64,000 nucleotides of DNA from Scytalidium lignicola (GCA_002812745.2 NCSJ02000171.1:26525-90524), one strand, 5' to 3'; counted from the stretch's first letter, positions 46,001 to 59,540 are shown. Numbers and translations: made by a program. The notes: a model not told the origin generated them from the letters alone.

Positions 46001-46821
46001 ACTTGCGTAGACAGTCATGGTTGAAGCTTTCGAGACTGGTGTTGGGGTGGTGAAATGAGCCTTCTCTTTTCCCTTAGAGCTTGGAGTAACAGGTGTCGTG
46101 GGCTGCGCAGATTCCAGCGTGTTTGTAGTCGTCTTCGCGAAAGGTTGGGACAGTTGCTGAACTTTCGGCAAGTCTATGCTGTAATGACTCGACAGAAGGG
46201 CACTGCTAACGTGACGGATAGCCAAAGACATGCGTTTGAGAGCTGCTTGATATCTCTGTGCAAGTAGAGAGCCCAAAAGCAGCGTACTCTGGAGAAGGGA
46301 TAATGAGGTGGTATTGAGCAGATTATTCAGGTGTGAACTGCTTGCATAGATGCTTCGATTACCGCAGTTTTCTAGGAGCATTCTTGAAAAGTCCAAAATG
46401 GTTTCCACCAGTTCCCGGTCTCCATCTTCTCCAAAAGGAAGTAGTCCTGCATGTTGCTCGACAGCTTGTCCATCCTTAGCTTCTGCTTCCGAAGCAAGAA
46501 GCTCACGACGGAAATCCCGAGTTTGAGGCCCTTGATCTAGCTTATATAGTTTGCAGAAGCGTTCTAATATCTCGTCAAATCGGTTTAGGAGAGGAACCCA
46601 ATGATAGAGATCTCCCCGTGGAAATGGCCATCGTGATGGAAATGTATTAAGATGTTGTGGTAGAAGTGGAAGTGGGACGGTGGTAGCGTTCTTGACAAAA
46701 TCCTTTGTCCATGGTGACTAGATGGATGCATTAGAATCCTTGATTTCAACTTTTGAAGAAGATGGAAGCTTACCAAGGTCTCGAGGTGCTTGGCCTGAGC
46801 AACCTTCTCTATCTTGCCCAT
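34056..46821 (-). CDS. TOM1: TOM1/HUWE1-type giant HECT E3 ubiquitin ligase
   Basis: A HECT-domain ubiquitin ligase of 4131 residues. Exons are 46774-46821, 39496-46717, 38897-39445, 38749-38808, 34621-38697, 34215-34559 and 34056-34150, totalling 12,396 nt, all in frame. The N-terminal half is the helical DUF908/DUF913-type region. A UBA-like stretch lies near residue 1530 ([12 protein letters not shown]). A very acidic tract fills residues 2424-2630. Three ubiquitin-binding-motif-like repeats lie near 3035, 3080 and 3128 ([37 protein letters not shown]). The HECT domain takes the last 360 residues, with the catalytic cysteine C4098 in HTCFNQ and the end EYFGFA. Yeast Tom1 acts on excess ribosomal proteins and Cdc6; human HUWE1 is the counterpart. 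The fourth intron is GC-AG. Confidence 0.97.
38897..39445 (-). repeat. Acidic low-complexity tract inside TOM1
   Basis: Exon 3 of TOM1 is dominated by Glu and Asp codons and reads as TCATCx/CTCGTx runs on the + strand. It separates the N-terminal helical half from the C-terminal half. Similar acidic linkers are known in HUWE1. Confidence 0.85.
42827..42862. repeat. Three tandem 12-bp repeats in TOM1 coding sequence
   Basis: The unit GATTGTTCTCCC occurs three times in a row (the first copy with one mismatch), encoding the tandem tetrapeptide seen as [11 protein letters not shown]. The length is a multiple of three, so the frame is kept. Confidence 0.85.
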
Positions 46822-49133
46822 GATGGTGGTGGAACGCGGCTAAGACCGCAGAAAGTTTAGATTTCGACCCCCTCCACTACCTCCGTACTGAGCCTACCTG
46901 CCGACAGTTTGCCAGGTCTTTGAAGGAGTGCCCCCAGAGCAGGACAGCTCCCCAGTCGATGCAGAAAGCGAGTGGGGTAGTTTGTGCGTTGGTAGAAACG
47001 GGGTATTTCACGCCACTATGTGACCTAACCAGTAGTACAGGAAAGGTGAAGTTTGGGTATCTAGATGTTCGAATCACGAGTCGATCTCGCAGAGATTTCG
47101 TGTAGACCGGCTTAAGGAATTAAAGGGAGGGGAAAATTTTTTTGGAAGTCCTCCGGGTGAGGTTTGACTAGTGACGTTGGAATTGATGAAATCGAAAAGA
47201 ACGTGCCTTAGTCAAGAGGGACGGCGGTGCAGGTCGCCGAACTTATCTTAATCAATAGGACGTATTCGAAATAGCTAGTTGAATGTGCCAGCAGTCAAAC
47301 AACGCGTTTCAAGACGAACGTTGTTGCGAGGAAGGGTTGATTGCGGAGATGGAGAGGGATCGAAGCTTCAAGCTCAAGCTTGTAGGCTGTCGCAATAATA
47401 GTTTGAGGTTCGGCTTTCCTGGATTCACCCTCCACGCGCTAGCTCGCTTAAAAATGCCTGAGCATCTCTCATCCAGCACTTTTCTACGTCAGCGTCCGGC
47501 TGTCCCGCATTCTACTGATGGAGAAAGCGTGTAATAATTACCAGTACGCTACATTCGATGTCGAATAGAGAGATCTAGGTAAGGTTCGCTTTTATTAATT
47601 AGACGAATTATAATCTGTATTCATTTCTAAAACACCCTAGTTTCTCGGTGGACTCTTTATCGAAATGTCTTGGCAAAGTATCCCTCCGTGAAAGTGGGTT
47701 GGATAGAGTTATTTCGGAGAAGGTTTGTCATACACATATTGATAACCTACCTCAAATTGATTTGCAGAGCTGAAATTTTCCATTTTACTCTTGCGAGAAC
47801 TCTACTTCTATGACACATGTTTATGATCTATATTTTCGAATGTCAAAGCATCTTCGAATACCCAAGACGTGGTCCAATAGTCTTCAGTAAATTCCCCGAA
47901 AAACACTCGGAGAATAATTGATACTCTATCTAGAATATGGTTATAAAGCGGAACAATAAATACCAGTGTCGAACCTCTTTACGACATTATTACAATAAGC
48001 GTTGCCCCCAGCGCCTAGCCCTGTATTTGCAAGAGAAACACATCGAACACCCTTATTAAAGTCAAGCGTCCAGCACTTACATGGCGGGGTAACCAATTTC
48101 TGTTAATGCAGCTCCAGTCATAAGGCAATGTTACATGAGATGATACGAAAAGGGGTGGTTGCCTGCGGATAGCCCAAGATGATGAATAGGAGACAGTGAA
48201 GTATAGCACGTCCAATCATTAATGATCCTGTTCTCGTCCTTTCAAGTTGCAGGTTGGCACAAAGTCGGATTGTACTGCAACTTACTTGTACCGTACCGTA
48301 CATGATTCGGATCGGAGTGTTTCATGTTCTAGTCCTCGTAGCCCTCCAAACATGAAACACAAGGCTCTCACGGCAATGTCGGTGGAATTGAGCGATAGCA
48401 AGCCCCTCACCACACTCTACTGTACTGTACTGTACAGCAAGGTAACGTTATGGATCCTGAATGGCGGCCAACGAGCACGGCGAATTAGATTCCACGTCAA
48501 CCCACCCCTCGATTTGCTCCCCCATTTGATCGCTCTGTTGTTGATCGCCCGCCTCACCAACGAGAAACCGCACGGCATACTACTGTAGCATAACGTTAGC
48601 AGATGGTTTAGCAGCATGCTGGTCTCTCTGTCAGTGCTGATTGTCAGGAACAGACTTGCTGAATGCGGTGTAATCCCATTGCAGTGCAGAAGATCGGGTG
48701 TGGTCCTCCGAGCTTGTGTTGTGTGGCTGTGTTTGGTTTCTATGGCTGCCGCTACCCCTGTCGAGCTCCTGAAATCTGGCCCGTAAGCGATTGATGAGAT
48801 CGACGCCGACTATTATCACATTTCATTCCAGCGCTCTCAAGAATCTTTACAAGTCCCAGCAGCAACTGCGAAATATCCGAACTTGGACTTCTGGACACTT
48901 ATATTCCCTGGAGTCCTTTGAAGAGAAGCAATAGAATCCTGCAACTCACTAAGACGCATGCTCCACCGGTCTCGCTTGAGCTTCCCTGTGAGCGACAAGC
49001 CACAGCTTCAACCCCCCGTTCATGGCCCCTAGCATTTCTTAAGGCCCGCAACAGATAAAACGACAACTTCAAACCTTGTTAACAACTATACGCACTGTCA
49101 GATCTGGCACATCACGATATCAGAGAGCCAACA
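46822..49133. promoter_or_regulatory. Divergent spacer TOM1 / GYP5-like
   Basis: About 2.3 kb between divergent starts. Only short overlapping frames without recognisable products are present. TACTG-type tandem motifs lie at about 48290-48305 and 48417-48436. No gene supported. Confidence 0.45.
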
Positions 49134-52010
49134 ATGGAGAAAAGAGACTCGGACACAGAGGATGCTGACTTCGAGAATGTGAGTACCTGGTGCTGGCTGG
49201 CAAGGTCACACGACTATGAGGCATTGTACTAGAGACTCCTGAACAAGTTTCTAATTGCAGATTTCCAGCAGGATACATTCGAAGATGCAAATGATACCGC
49301 AGTCGAAGCAGGTCATGTCGAATCTCCCAGCCAGAAAAGCAGATCTCTCACCGAACAACCCTCATCTTCAGGGACAAGTGCTGCAAAAGACACCGCTAGA
49401 CCGGTTCCCCCAATTCCACCAAGGTCTGATAATGAATCAAATAGCGATATAGAAAATTCCGAACAGGCCCAGGATACACGCCAACCTAAATCACCCCTTT
49501 TGACTTCTCACCGACTTTCAACTGCTTCATCCTTGGACAATGTTGCTCTTGAGGAGGATGGAACAAAAGAGGACGTGGAAGGTAGTACCACACCATCCTA
49601 GCAATATGCCATTAGATACTTGGCTAACGGAGGAACTCTTACAGTCCCACGTGATCCATCCCCTACAGGATCGAAACGTTCAGTGCCATCACTTCAAGGT
49701 TTATCTGGGGTTCTACCATCCGTGCCATGGGGGCCTCCTCCTCCAGCAGCTGCTCCTCCGAATATTACACCTCCAGCTGTAGCTCCTCCCAGAAGATTAA
49801 CTGGCCCATTCTCTTGGTTATCACGGAGTTCGGCCCCAAAAGAGACCGTTACATCACCACCCCAATCTACAACGCTCACTGAACGTAGAAATACAGCCTC
49901 TTCAATAGCTACCATAAGCAGCAATCCAGAAATGATGCTGAGCAAACTGGAAGAAGGTGACGAGACTGACTCAATCAATGGAAATAAACGGTCGGGAAGG
50001 AATAGTTTGAAGGACCGGTTTAAGTTATTGAGGCTGAGAGAAGAGGCTGGAATAATGTCGTTACCTGAAGAGGACAAAGGCGCAAGCTCCCAGACAGTGT
50101 TTATTGGCCGCACTACGAGTTTAACAGTCGGTGTGACGAGTCCAACAGAGGACAAGGAGGACCTCGTTAGCCATGTCCCCACGTCTCCGATGCCTACCAG
50201 TCCACTTCCTACAGCCGCAAACCTTGCATTAGCCCCGGGAACAGTGTCAGGTGTTTCTGCTGGCCCATCTTCACTCAATGACCCATCCGCACCGGTTGAT
50301 TGGGACCTCTGGCAATCAGTCGTATACGAAGGACCAGCCGCCGTGGCTAGAACAAGTGCGGAAGAACTTAATAGGGCAATTACTGCGGGTATTCCAAATG
50401 CTATCCGTGGTGTTGTATGGCAAGTTTTAGCCCAGAGCAAGAATGAAGATCTTGAGGTCGTATATAGAGAGCTTCTCGCTCGAGGCACCGATAAAGAGAA
50501 GGATAGAGCGAGTGTGTCAAGCGGCACTCCAAGTGTTAATCTAGCCAATGGTTCAGTCAACGGCAGGGAGAAGGATTCAGTCGTGTCATCATCATCATCA
50601 ACACATTCCGAACTTGAATCCAGAGTACATTCGCCTTCACCCTCTCAAGAGAAGGATCTCGCTACTGCGCTGGTCGAAAGGAAAAAGAAAGCTAAGGAAG
50701 ATGCCGCATCCTTACAGAGGCTTGAGAAGTCAATCAGGCGGGACCTGGGAGCTCGTACAAGCTATTCTAAATTTGCGGCCAGCGCTGGACTCCAAGAGGG
50801 TCTCTTCGGAGTTTGTAAGGCATATGCCTTGTACGACGAACCTGTAGGATATGCACAGGGCATGAACTTCCTTATCATGCCTCTTCTCTTCAATGTCAGT
50901 ATCTGTCTAATCTTCTCGCCGATCTCTCACTAACATTCTTTAGATGCCTGAAGAAGAGGCATTCTGCCTACTCGTAAGACTGATGAATCAGTATCATCTG
51001 CGAGATCTCTTCATTCAAGACATGCCTGGACTCCATATGCACCTATACCAGTTTGAAAGACTGTTAGAGGATTTCGAACCGGCTCTCTACTGCCATCTCC
51101 ATCGACGCCAAGTCACTCCACATCTATATGCTACTCAATGGTTCCTCACCCTCTTTGCCTACCGATTCCCTCTACAACTTGTCCTTCGAATCTATGATCT
51201 CATCCTTAGCGAAGGCCTAGAAGCAGTCCTTAAATTCGGAATTGTCCTTATGCAAAAAAATGCTTCGACGCTGCTAGGAATGACAGATATGGGCCAATTA
51301 ACCACTTTCTTGAAAGACCGTCTGTTCGACATCTACATTGATCAAGCGCCATCCGCTGGATCAATTCTCGAATCTGGTTTCTTTGGAAGCTCTGGTGCCA
51401 CCGTAGACAAAGAGATCTATCGCGCCGACCAAATGATACAGGATGCGTGCGCCGTAAAGATCACGCCAGAGATACTGAAGGTTTACGCCACAGAGTGGCA
51501 GGAGAAGACTAGAATCGAGAAAGAGCGAGAAGCAGAATTAGAATCCCTAAAATCAGCCAACCATTCCCTGGCGTTGAAGGTCCGGCGACTAGAAGAACGA
51601 GTTCAGGATCATGACACGGAACATGCAGCACTAGCTACCGAATTAGTGAGGACGAAAGTCAAGAATGAAGAGTTAGAAGACGAGAATGAAAGCCTGAAAG
51701 GACAAACTGAGGAACTGAGAAGAGTCGTTGAGAAACAGCCCGAAGAAGTGGAAGCTAGACTTAGGAGTGAGATGGACAGACTGATGAAAAGGAATCAAGA
51801 AGTCCACATGGAGAATTCAAGATTGGAGGATGAGATGGCTGATATGGAGAAGGAACTTGTGGAGACTAAGTTGAAATATGCCGAGGTAAGAATCTCCAAT
51901 CGGTTGTGAGTGTTAATCAAGGGAAACCAGCTAACCATCTCGCATAGATCAATGCACAGTGTGAAGCCATCAATCGAAAATTCACCGATCTCAGAAAGGC
52001 ATTGGACTAA
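49134..52010 (+). CDS. GYP5: GYP5-like TBC-domain Rab GTPase-activating protein
   Basis: A TBC-domain protein that speeds GTP hydrolysis on Rab GTPases of the exocytic route (Ypt1/Sec4 in yeast). Exons are 49134-49182, 49261-49581, 49645-50894, 50944-51885 and 51948-52010, totalling 2625 nt (874 residues). The first junction uses the GTACCT donor at 49183, because the nearer GTGAGT leaves the frame of the second exon. The TBC domain (roughly residues 310-550) shows GIPNAIRGVVWQ, IRRDLGAR with the arginine-finger region, and EPVGYAQGMNFL with the glutamine finger, followed across a junction by MPEEEAFCLLVRLM. Residues 1-270 are disordered and Ser/Pro-rich. The last 200 residues are a coiled coil. 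This layout fits GYP5/EVI5-type GAPs. Confidence 0.93.
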
Positions 52011-53043
52011 ATTACAGTCCTCATTCACTCCCACCTGTAAGAATGATACCCCAATGCTTCCTAGATGGAAGCATAAATAGCACAGTCAAAAAAGTACGCT
52101 GCTTTCAATGCCCTTTGTACCAATAATATCGGGAAAGAACCTACTTCTCCCCTTTTTTTTCCTTTCTCCGACTTAACCTTTTCACCTCAAATACGCATTG
52201 GAGCCAAGACACCAGACGATTTCAACAAAAATCCCCCAGCCTTCAATAATAAACACCAAGACGACTAGATACGGCCTTTGCTTAGGAAAAGAAATTGTGT
52301 CATAAAATCCTACCTCTCTTTTCTGATATCCTATTCGCACTCTCTGTAACCCTTCATCTGTCCCGTCGACATTGTTTTATTAAATAGCTAGAGAGAGAAA
52401 AGAGATAGGAATGTGTACGAGACGTGAAACTCTGAGTTGTAAAACGGGTGTGGATGCGAGAGGGCTATTCAAGCAGAATACGTGTTTATTTTATCTTTTT
52501 CTTGACCACGTCCATCTCTCTCTCTCTTTCTTTTTTCCCCTACTGTGTTAAATTGGATTGCATTGGATTGACGGAGTAGTAAGGAATTTGAAAAGAGAAA
52601 AAAGTAAACTTTGTATATAGTTGAAGNTTTTTTTTGTATTGGTGGTTGTAGGCACACCCGAGCAGTAACCCAACGAACTGATGAAGAGAAACACCATGGG
52701 TCTCGAAATGGTAATAGAAAAAACAGGGCGAAGTTAAGCAATTATTATTGGGATGATAGGACTTTGCAAAAAAATAGNAAAAAAAATAAATTTTACATTC
52801 TTCACCAAAAAGTCAAAAAGTAGTACTTGTTAATAACAAGTTAACAACCCTTCATATTCATATTCACCCTCCATACTTTCAATATACATCTATAACGATA
52901 CAAATATCAATTTATGTTCTTTTTTAGCTCAATGTTCAGGATGTACAGTACATATATAACTGGTTTTACATCTCTCTCTATGATAATGATAAAACAAGCC
53001 TCGAGTGTGTCTTGTCATGACTAGAACTTGTACTAGTCCTCAT
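52011..53043. other. Convergent 3' flanks, T/CT-rich
   Basis: About 1 kb between the stops of the GYP5-like and lipase genes. It has pyrimidine runs (a CT repeat near 52514-52535), A and T homopolymers, and ambiguous bases at 52627 and 52778. No gene supported. Confidence 0.5.
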
Positions 53044-55321
53044 CTAATCCTCATCCTGTACTATCCCTGTCAAATGTCCCGTAAGACCTAGCATTCGTCG
53101 ACCAAGTAGATCAGTCTCACTCGCCAGGCTAACCAAACTCTTCTGCCTCTTCTTCGAGCTCTGCGCGTGAGCTAACCTAGATTTATTCTCTTGCGCAAGT
53201 AGTTGTTCGCGCAGGAACTTCTCTTTGCGTCTTCTAGTCTCCTCTTTCTTGGCCCTACTCTCAATTACCCTGCCTCGTCCTCGCGACATGGACATCTCAA
53301 GTCCCATATCCTCGTCACCAGAGCTCTCGGTCCGGCGACGTAGATGGTGAGGTGAGCGAGAGACGGCACGGGAAAACAGCGCGGCTTCACGCTCACGTTC
53401 ATCAGATGCGGCGAAGATGGAGTCGATCCAACGGCCACATCTGAAGATGAACTTCCAGCCCTCAGGAAAGATCCCAGCGAACTGGAGAAAGCCGTGGCTT
53501 ATGCCTGGAATAAGTGCTACTTCAACGACATCTCTGTCGTCAAACTCTCTCTGTAACCTCACGTCTCCAGCTAATCTCATTTCTTCTTCATGTTTCGCAG
53601 CTTTGGCGCGGCGTAGTCGACCAGCGAAGATGACCGTGTCGTCGACTAGCGGGTCACGCTCACCTGTAAGGAAGTGGACCTTTGGGAACAGAGCCAGGAG
53701 ATTGTCAGGAGCGAGGATAGGGGAGAGGAGATAGTCACGGGAGAAGTCTGGACGATTGTGTGGGCCGATATACAAGATGATCATCGCACGCATCATTTCA
53801 GGACTTAGGATTCGGTCGTTGAAATAAGATATCATGGAGGTCATTGCAAGACGGGTATGAAGTTTCTGAGGGCGGTGAGAAGACTGGGAACGTAGTAAGT
53901 AAGGCCGACCCTTGGGCGTTTCTTGGGTTGGTGTCTCTTCAGTTGGTGATTCTGTTATTGGATTTATTGATAGGAGAGGTTCGCCATTTGGTTGACCGTT
54001 TTCTTTTGGTAGACCGGTCATAGCTGTCATATCTATGGGATCCACTCCTTCATCATCGGAAGGGAAAGGAGTTCCTGCAAGATGAATATACTGCAGACTC
54101 TTTCTCCGAACGATGTTCTGATTTGTTTTTTGCATGCGCCGATCTTCAATCAAGGCGACGTGCTCATCAGACATCCAATTCACAATGTTCATATCTAGTC
54201 CTGGATAAATCAAGACCAGACCTTCTGGCATAGGAACTGGACTCTGGCCGGGACCGTTTCGTAAAGAAGTGTGAGTCTCGGCGACCATGATCGTGAGGCC
54301 AGTAGCAAGATTTCCTCCAGCACTATCCCCCGTAACAACAATTTTCGGGATAGTATCGCCAGACATACCGAGACAACGACCTCGACTGGCTATGATGCTG
54401 CAGTAAGCGTCATAGCACTCGTTAAGCGCGTATGGAAAGGGGAATTCGGGAGCCTTTTTATAGTCTAGGCTCAATACCGGTAGTCCCGTCTTGCCAGCCC
54501 ACGCAAACAACTTGTCATCATTAGTCCTGGGATCCATAGCAACGAAGCCACCACCAGGAACATCGAGCACTACTTTGGTGTGATTTTTCAATGCAGCGAG
54601 AGGACCATCGAAATAGAGCCAACCACGGATGGGCTCCTTGTAGTCGCTATTAGGAGGCCGAGGTATCCTGATCTGTCGTGGCGGATATTTCATCAACCTT
54701 GGCCGTAGTAAGTTGGAGAAGAAGGATAGATATGGGGTTGTCCCTTTATTCCAGCTGACTCTCAAATGATCCACTGTCAGAACGCCTCTGACCATCCTGA
54801 CCTTCTCATCGGCTTGTTCAGCAGCAATCAGGTAGTAGAAGGTGAAGAGCATGCTGCAGAGGTCACGCAGCCATTTGCGCCTGATTCGCATCGCCGTCCA
54901 GAATCCGGCGTCCATGGCTGTAGTCACCCATGTGGCTCGAAAATAGGAGCGGGTATATAGGTTTGCTAACGGTTCGGGACATTCGAGACCTAGCAGTTTG
55001 CCTAAGTTTCGTGCAATGTAGAGGTATAGAAGCGTAATGACGAGGGTCTGCCATGGCGTGAGGAATCGTGAGAGCGTGCGAGAGAGTTTTCGGATGTATG
55101 GAGGGCCATGCTTATTACCTCTGTTCCTCGTGAGCGCCTGTGTTTTGTGCTGCACCAGCTGGCCGGAAATACATACTTGAAGAGGTAGAAGGACCAAAAC
55201 GATACCACTGCTAGAACCTGGATCTTGCGAAACTGGACCGAGGGGCGGCCGAGCACATGGTCTAGCAAAGAAGGGTTAGCATGCGATCTGAGGTTGCTAG
55301 AAAGAGTTTACTACCTATCAT
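53044..55321 (-). CDS. Hormone-sensitive-lipase-like alpha/beta hydrolase, membrane-anchored
   Basis: An alpha/beta hydrolase of the HSL/esterase family, 722 residues. Exons are 55315-55321 (7 nt), 55177-55261 and 53044-55120, totalling 2169 nt, with introns of 53 and 56 bp. Splicing gives an N-terminal membrane segment (VLAVVSFWSFYLF) followed by KGNKHGPPYIRKLSRTLSRF and a second hydrophobic stretch (TLVITLLYLYIA). The catalytic serine is in TGDSAGGNLATG, the acid probably in GERDPLVDD, and the histidine in GISHGFLQF. The oxyanion-hole motif reads VPGGGF, with Pro where bacterial and animal HSL proteins have His (HGGGF). The last 130 residues are a basic, Arg/Ser-rich tail. Probable sites are the ER or lipid droplets; the substrate is not known. 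The 7-nt first exon is the weakest part of the model. Confidence 0.88.
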
Positions 55322-58300
55322 TGTGCCATGGGATCTTCTTCTTTTTGCAAATAATAGGGACACAAAAGATAACTGAAGGAAGCAAAGGGAAGAAGACGGG
55401 GTAGATGTACGTAGTACCCAAGTATGTGGGGAATGCTAGATTATCACATGCGCCGCCTGAGGTGGATCTCTCTGGACCCTTAAGAAAGGCAAAGCATAAA
55501 ACGTAGCTCCAACTCTAGCTCCTAGTCTCAAATCGCTATAGTCGGGTAGTCCAATGCAATAGATGCAGATACAATGTGTAACGACATGCCGCTGCCAAAG
55601 GTACGAGGGAATGTCGAAATCGATATGAGAGCCGCGGCAGAGACAGGTTAGAAGAGGAGGCAGTAGATGTTTTTGCAGTTCACTTGTTGCTCAGTCATCC
55701 AAAGGAAAGTCTAGTGAGCGGATGACACGACTAACTCGGTGCTCTTGATCCGTTTTTACCGCACACTCCAGCACTCGGATGGATTTGTTCCTTCCCACTG
55801 CAATGCTCCATCCAACGTGCAGCGTGACCTTCGTTGGCGGTTGGGTGCGGCGGTTCTGTTCCGCCGGCGCAATTCGCATGTGAAAGCTGACTAATACATA
55901 TAAAGTTAATCCTTATCGGTGACAGCCTTGCATGGTCCACTCTGTATTCAATTAATACCGTAGCATTTCTCCCACCTTTGGCAGGAAAACTCCCAGTGTC
56001 AGCCTTCTAGCTCAAGGCTGGCAAGTATTGAAAATGACCAAGTGGGCATGGAGTTTAAGACTAGGTACTCCGTAGAAATACAGCAGATAAATCATAAGTG
56101 GTTGCCCTTGCACGATTTCACAAGGCTGCATGAGCCTCGAGCTGTCTCACAATCCTCATGGCTGCTGACTAATGTTGGGGCATCATCATCGTGACGTCGC
56201 CATACCTCTCCACATTTCCCCAGATTTAACATACAAACTCGGCACATTCGGGGCTCTAGCCTAGAAATGTTATGAGCACCTGATTTTCTACAAGTGTTGA
56301 TTCATCGTTTACGACATGGTGGAGAGATTGCAGTCTTGACAACGAATGGAGATCCTCAGATATCACTATATCTGTCTATAATGTGTTCGAAAGATGGATT
56401 TTTCCAAACACACACCAACACCTTTCGTGTAGTGCGGATTAAACCTTTTGTCATGTCCCATATTCTAGAATATAATGCTCCATTTGTAATTCCTCCCAGT
56501 TCATCCCTTTGCTTAACGAATTTACTTGGTACACAAAAGCTGGAAATATCCTGGATCAACTCATCTTTTGACTGTGCAATATCTTTTCGTTGAAAGAATT
56601 ATCCCATCGGGGCGTGAATAGCTACTTCGGTGGTCCCGACCAATGCTGGTGTCTTATAGTGACAAGTATAGAGTCGTAAAAGCCTGAAAGTAAGCGCCAA
56701 CCAATATCGAATGGTCAGACACTTCAACATTACCAAATAGATAATCCACGTGTCTATCGGCAATGATAGAGCATTAGCGGATTGTTGCATGTTGAGTATA
56801 TAATGGACAGAGTCAGAATCTCGTAGAGCCAGGGTGGTTGAACTATCCTATCATAGAAACTTAAAACTGTTTATCTTTGAAGTATCTCACTGCCTTATCC
56901 TTGACTCTGCATTCTCTATACATACTAGATGGTAGATTTTCTATAAAAAAAAATTAGAATATTAAGATTCGGATACAAACCTCTCTTAGTTGCTGAGCTT
57001 GGCGAACTTTGAGTCTTTCATAATCGTAGATAGGTAACTTAATTCTTCGAGTTTGCTTAACCATATCAGCAAGCCGAGTTAATCCTCACACAATCTGAAG
57101 CTCAATTATATAACTCCTATTCTTGCAAATGATTTAGTGTGGTCGCTGACCTGTGTGCCCGTGCATCATTGAGGGCAAAAATAGGAAATATAACAGGATG
57201 TGGTTCTATCATGGAGCGTCCCATCTTGCAATTAAGCAACTTGGAGACTTCCACCTTTCAGAGCTTATGAGAATATAAGTAGGAACAATCGAAGATTCGA
57301 GCTCACGATCCCGAGTGCTATGCCTCTGGAAAACCTAGATATTGAATAGAATAAAGAACACGACAAAAGCAGATGATGGAGTACAGGAATTGGGAATCCA
57401 ATTAATTAATAACTGCAAGTGGAAAATGGCTACTTCAGATGTTGAAACCATAATCGCCATAATCTAGAGAATGAAATTATGAAAACACAAATACTAAAAT
57501 CTTCGCTGAAAATGAATGAGTGTGACTTGTGATACCTAGCAAAAGCAAGTCTGCGGCTTAGTACGTGATATCTTGGACTTAGATATCGTGGTACAAATCT
57601 GACGGTATGTCGCTGGACATAGGGCAGCACCCACCCAGGAAGGAAGGTACTGCGATTTTGAGCAAATCTAGTCTGAATGCGTAGAGATGCAAGCGTGAAG
57701 GTACAGACAGTATAGGATATTAGGAGTAGAATATAGATGAAAGGAACTTGTAATGAAAATGCATTTCTGATCTGAGATGACTACGAAGACCAATTGGATC
57801 GAGCGCGATGGAAATGAATAAAGTAGATCTTGATCTTGGTTCATAACCTATTATTACTGTACGTTTCATAGCATACTGTACTGTACTGTAGATGCACAGC
57901 CCCGTAGATGGAATCATGGAGATTTTTGAAGGTACCGTACGGAGATCCCCTCGCCTTTCATTCAAGGATAGCACGCTAAATCTCTGATAATCTCCGGCGC
58001 ATGAGCAGAATGACCGCATCGTAATTAATGCTCTACGGCTAAGGGCAGGGAATTTTGCAGCTATTTTGTACAGTACGTGAGTACTATCGTACCTAACAGG
58101 TTGCTACCGTACTGTACAGGGTGCACACGGTTTTAGTGCAGGGGAAGGCGGCTGCAGTGATCATGCTCAGGCGATCATACAGAACCACACCATGATTAGT
58201 TGGCTGGTTGGTTTCTATATTTATGCTTGAAACAGATTGGAACTATTTGTGACATCTATCGTGTCCAAAAATATAGGACGTATCTCTCGTTCCGCGGAGC

Positions 58301-59272
58301 GCCGGCTCCAGAATTGCGGTGGTTGGAAGAAGTTAGACATGTCAATTTTTGATGTACGGCAACTCTAGGAGAATTATGAGAGGGTTTTCTTATCATCATA
58401 GGACATGGTAAACCATGATGAGTCTTCGATGCTGCCGTAACTTTAAATTGTCGACCTCGAAGTGTAAGCTTACCTCATATGTCTACTCCGGAAAGCTAGA
58501 AGACCGTCCTATGTGGCCAACTTTTTTTACTGTAGAGCTTATGAGATGTTGCCATGGAAAGAACAAAGTGCCAAGTCTCCTCCCATATCGTATTTCTGTA
58601 TTCTGTAGCGGCGTCGGCGGCAGGACGGTTCTTACAGTACAGCTCATCGGCCAGACAAGGAAAACTCTGCCCCGGTCCTTGCATACAATACCCAGACCGC
58701 AGAGTAAGTAACTTATTACCCTGTTGCCAGTACAAATCCAGTCAAAATGCAAGGGTGTGTGATGCGCGCTGCGGGGAAGCCACCAGCGAGTCGTCAGCTT
58801 TTTTGCCCTTCCCTTGACGTAAGCTGGGTAGTTCCAGCGGCCATGGGGATGGGGAGCAGTAAATTAATAAAACCAGCGTCTCAGAATTGAGCATCCTCAT
58901 CTCCAATCGTTGTTCTCCGGGCGTGTCCGACTCTGCCCTTAGCCATTCCTAATCTCGATGATAAGGCAAACGGAAATAATTGTTTTTTTCTTCTTCTTTT
59001 CCAAACCCTTCTGTCAGTGCGCAGGACTGCCCCCTCGAACTTTTCACGGTAGCGCGGTTGTTTCACTCGGCGAGGTAGAAAAAAACTTGATTCTAGATTT
59101 ACTTTTGTCGTGGAGGAGTGTTGCAGTGGCGCCGTCTCTTTTTGCACCCCAGGAATTCCCGAAGATTCGCTCTGCTAGCTGCGATATTACTGTATCAATC
59201 ATCGTATTGTCTGTGTAAACAAGCCTGACGATGGCACCAAATCGAGCGACGGAGCAATCGGATGGAGAGGGG

Positions 59273-59308
59273 TTAAGTGGGTTGAGTGGGTTGAGTGGGT
59301 TGGGTGGC
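59273..59308. repeat. 9-bp tandem repeat (TTGAGTGGG), four copies
   Basis: Four consecutive 9-bp units: TTAAGTGGG, TTGAGTGGG twice, and TTGGGTGGC. They lie in the GC-richer region upstream of the CFEM gene. Confidence 0.85.
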
Positions 59309-59500
59309 GCGACACTGGCACGACCGGGGGATGGCGCATGAAGATGTGGTGCCTGCGTGCCTGAGTACTCCGCTTTCTGCGTTGCGCCAGTGCCCGCTTG
59401 CCAGGAACACTCGGGCTTGAGTGCTGGATCGAGCAGTCGAGCAACGGCAGGCCAAGCCACTGATGCCGGACTGGTTTCTTTTCCACCTCTTTTTGCTGCC

Positions 59501-59540
59501 AACTGAAGCCATCTGAAGCCAACTCAAGCCAGCTCAAGCC
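59501..59540. repeat. 10-bp tandem repeat (AACTCAAGCC), four copies
   Basis: Units AACTGAAGCC, ATCTGAAGCC, AACTCAAGCC and AGCTCAAGCC in direct succession, followed by a partial fifth (AACTCGACG). Confidence 0.85.

Noticed and set aside
49694..50560. A 288-codon minus-strand frame opposite the GYP5-like gene
   Set aside because: It is fully antisense to a well-supported exon with the TBC domain and has no family match.
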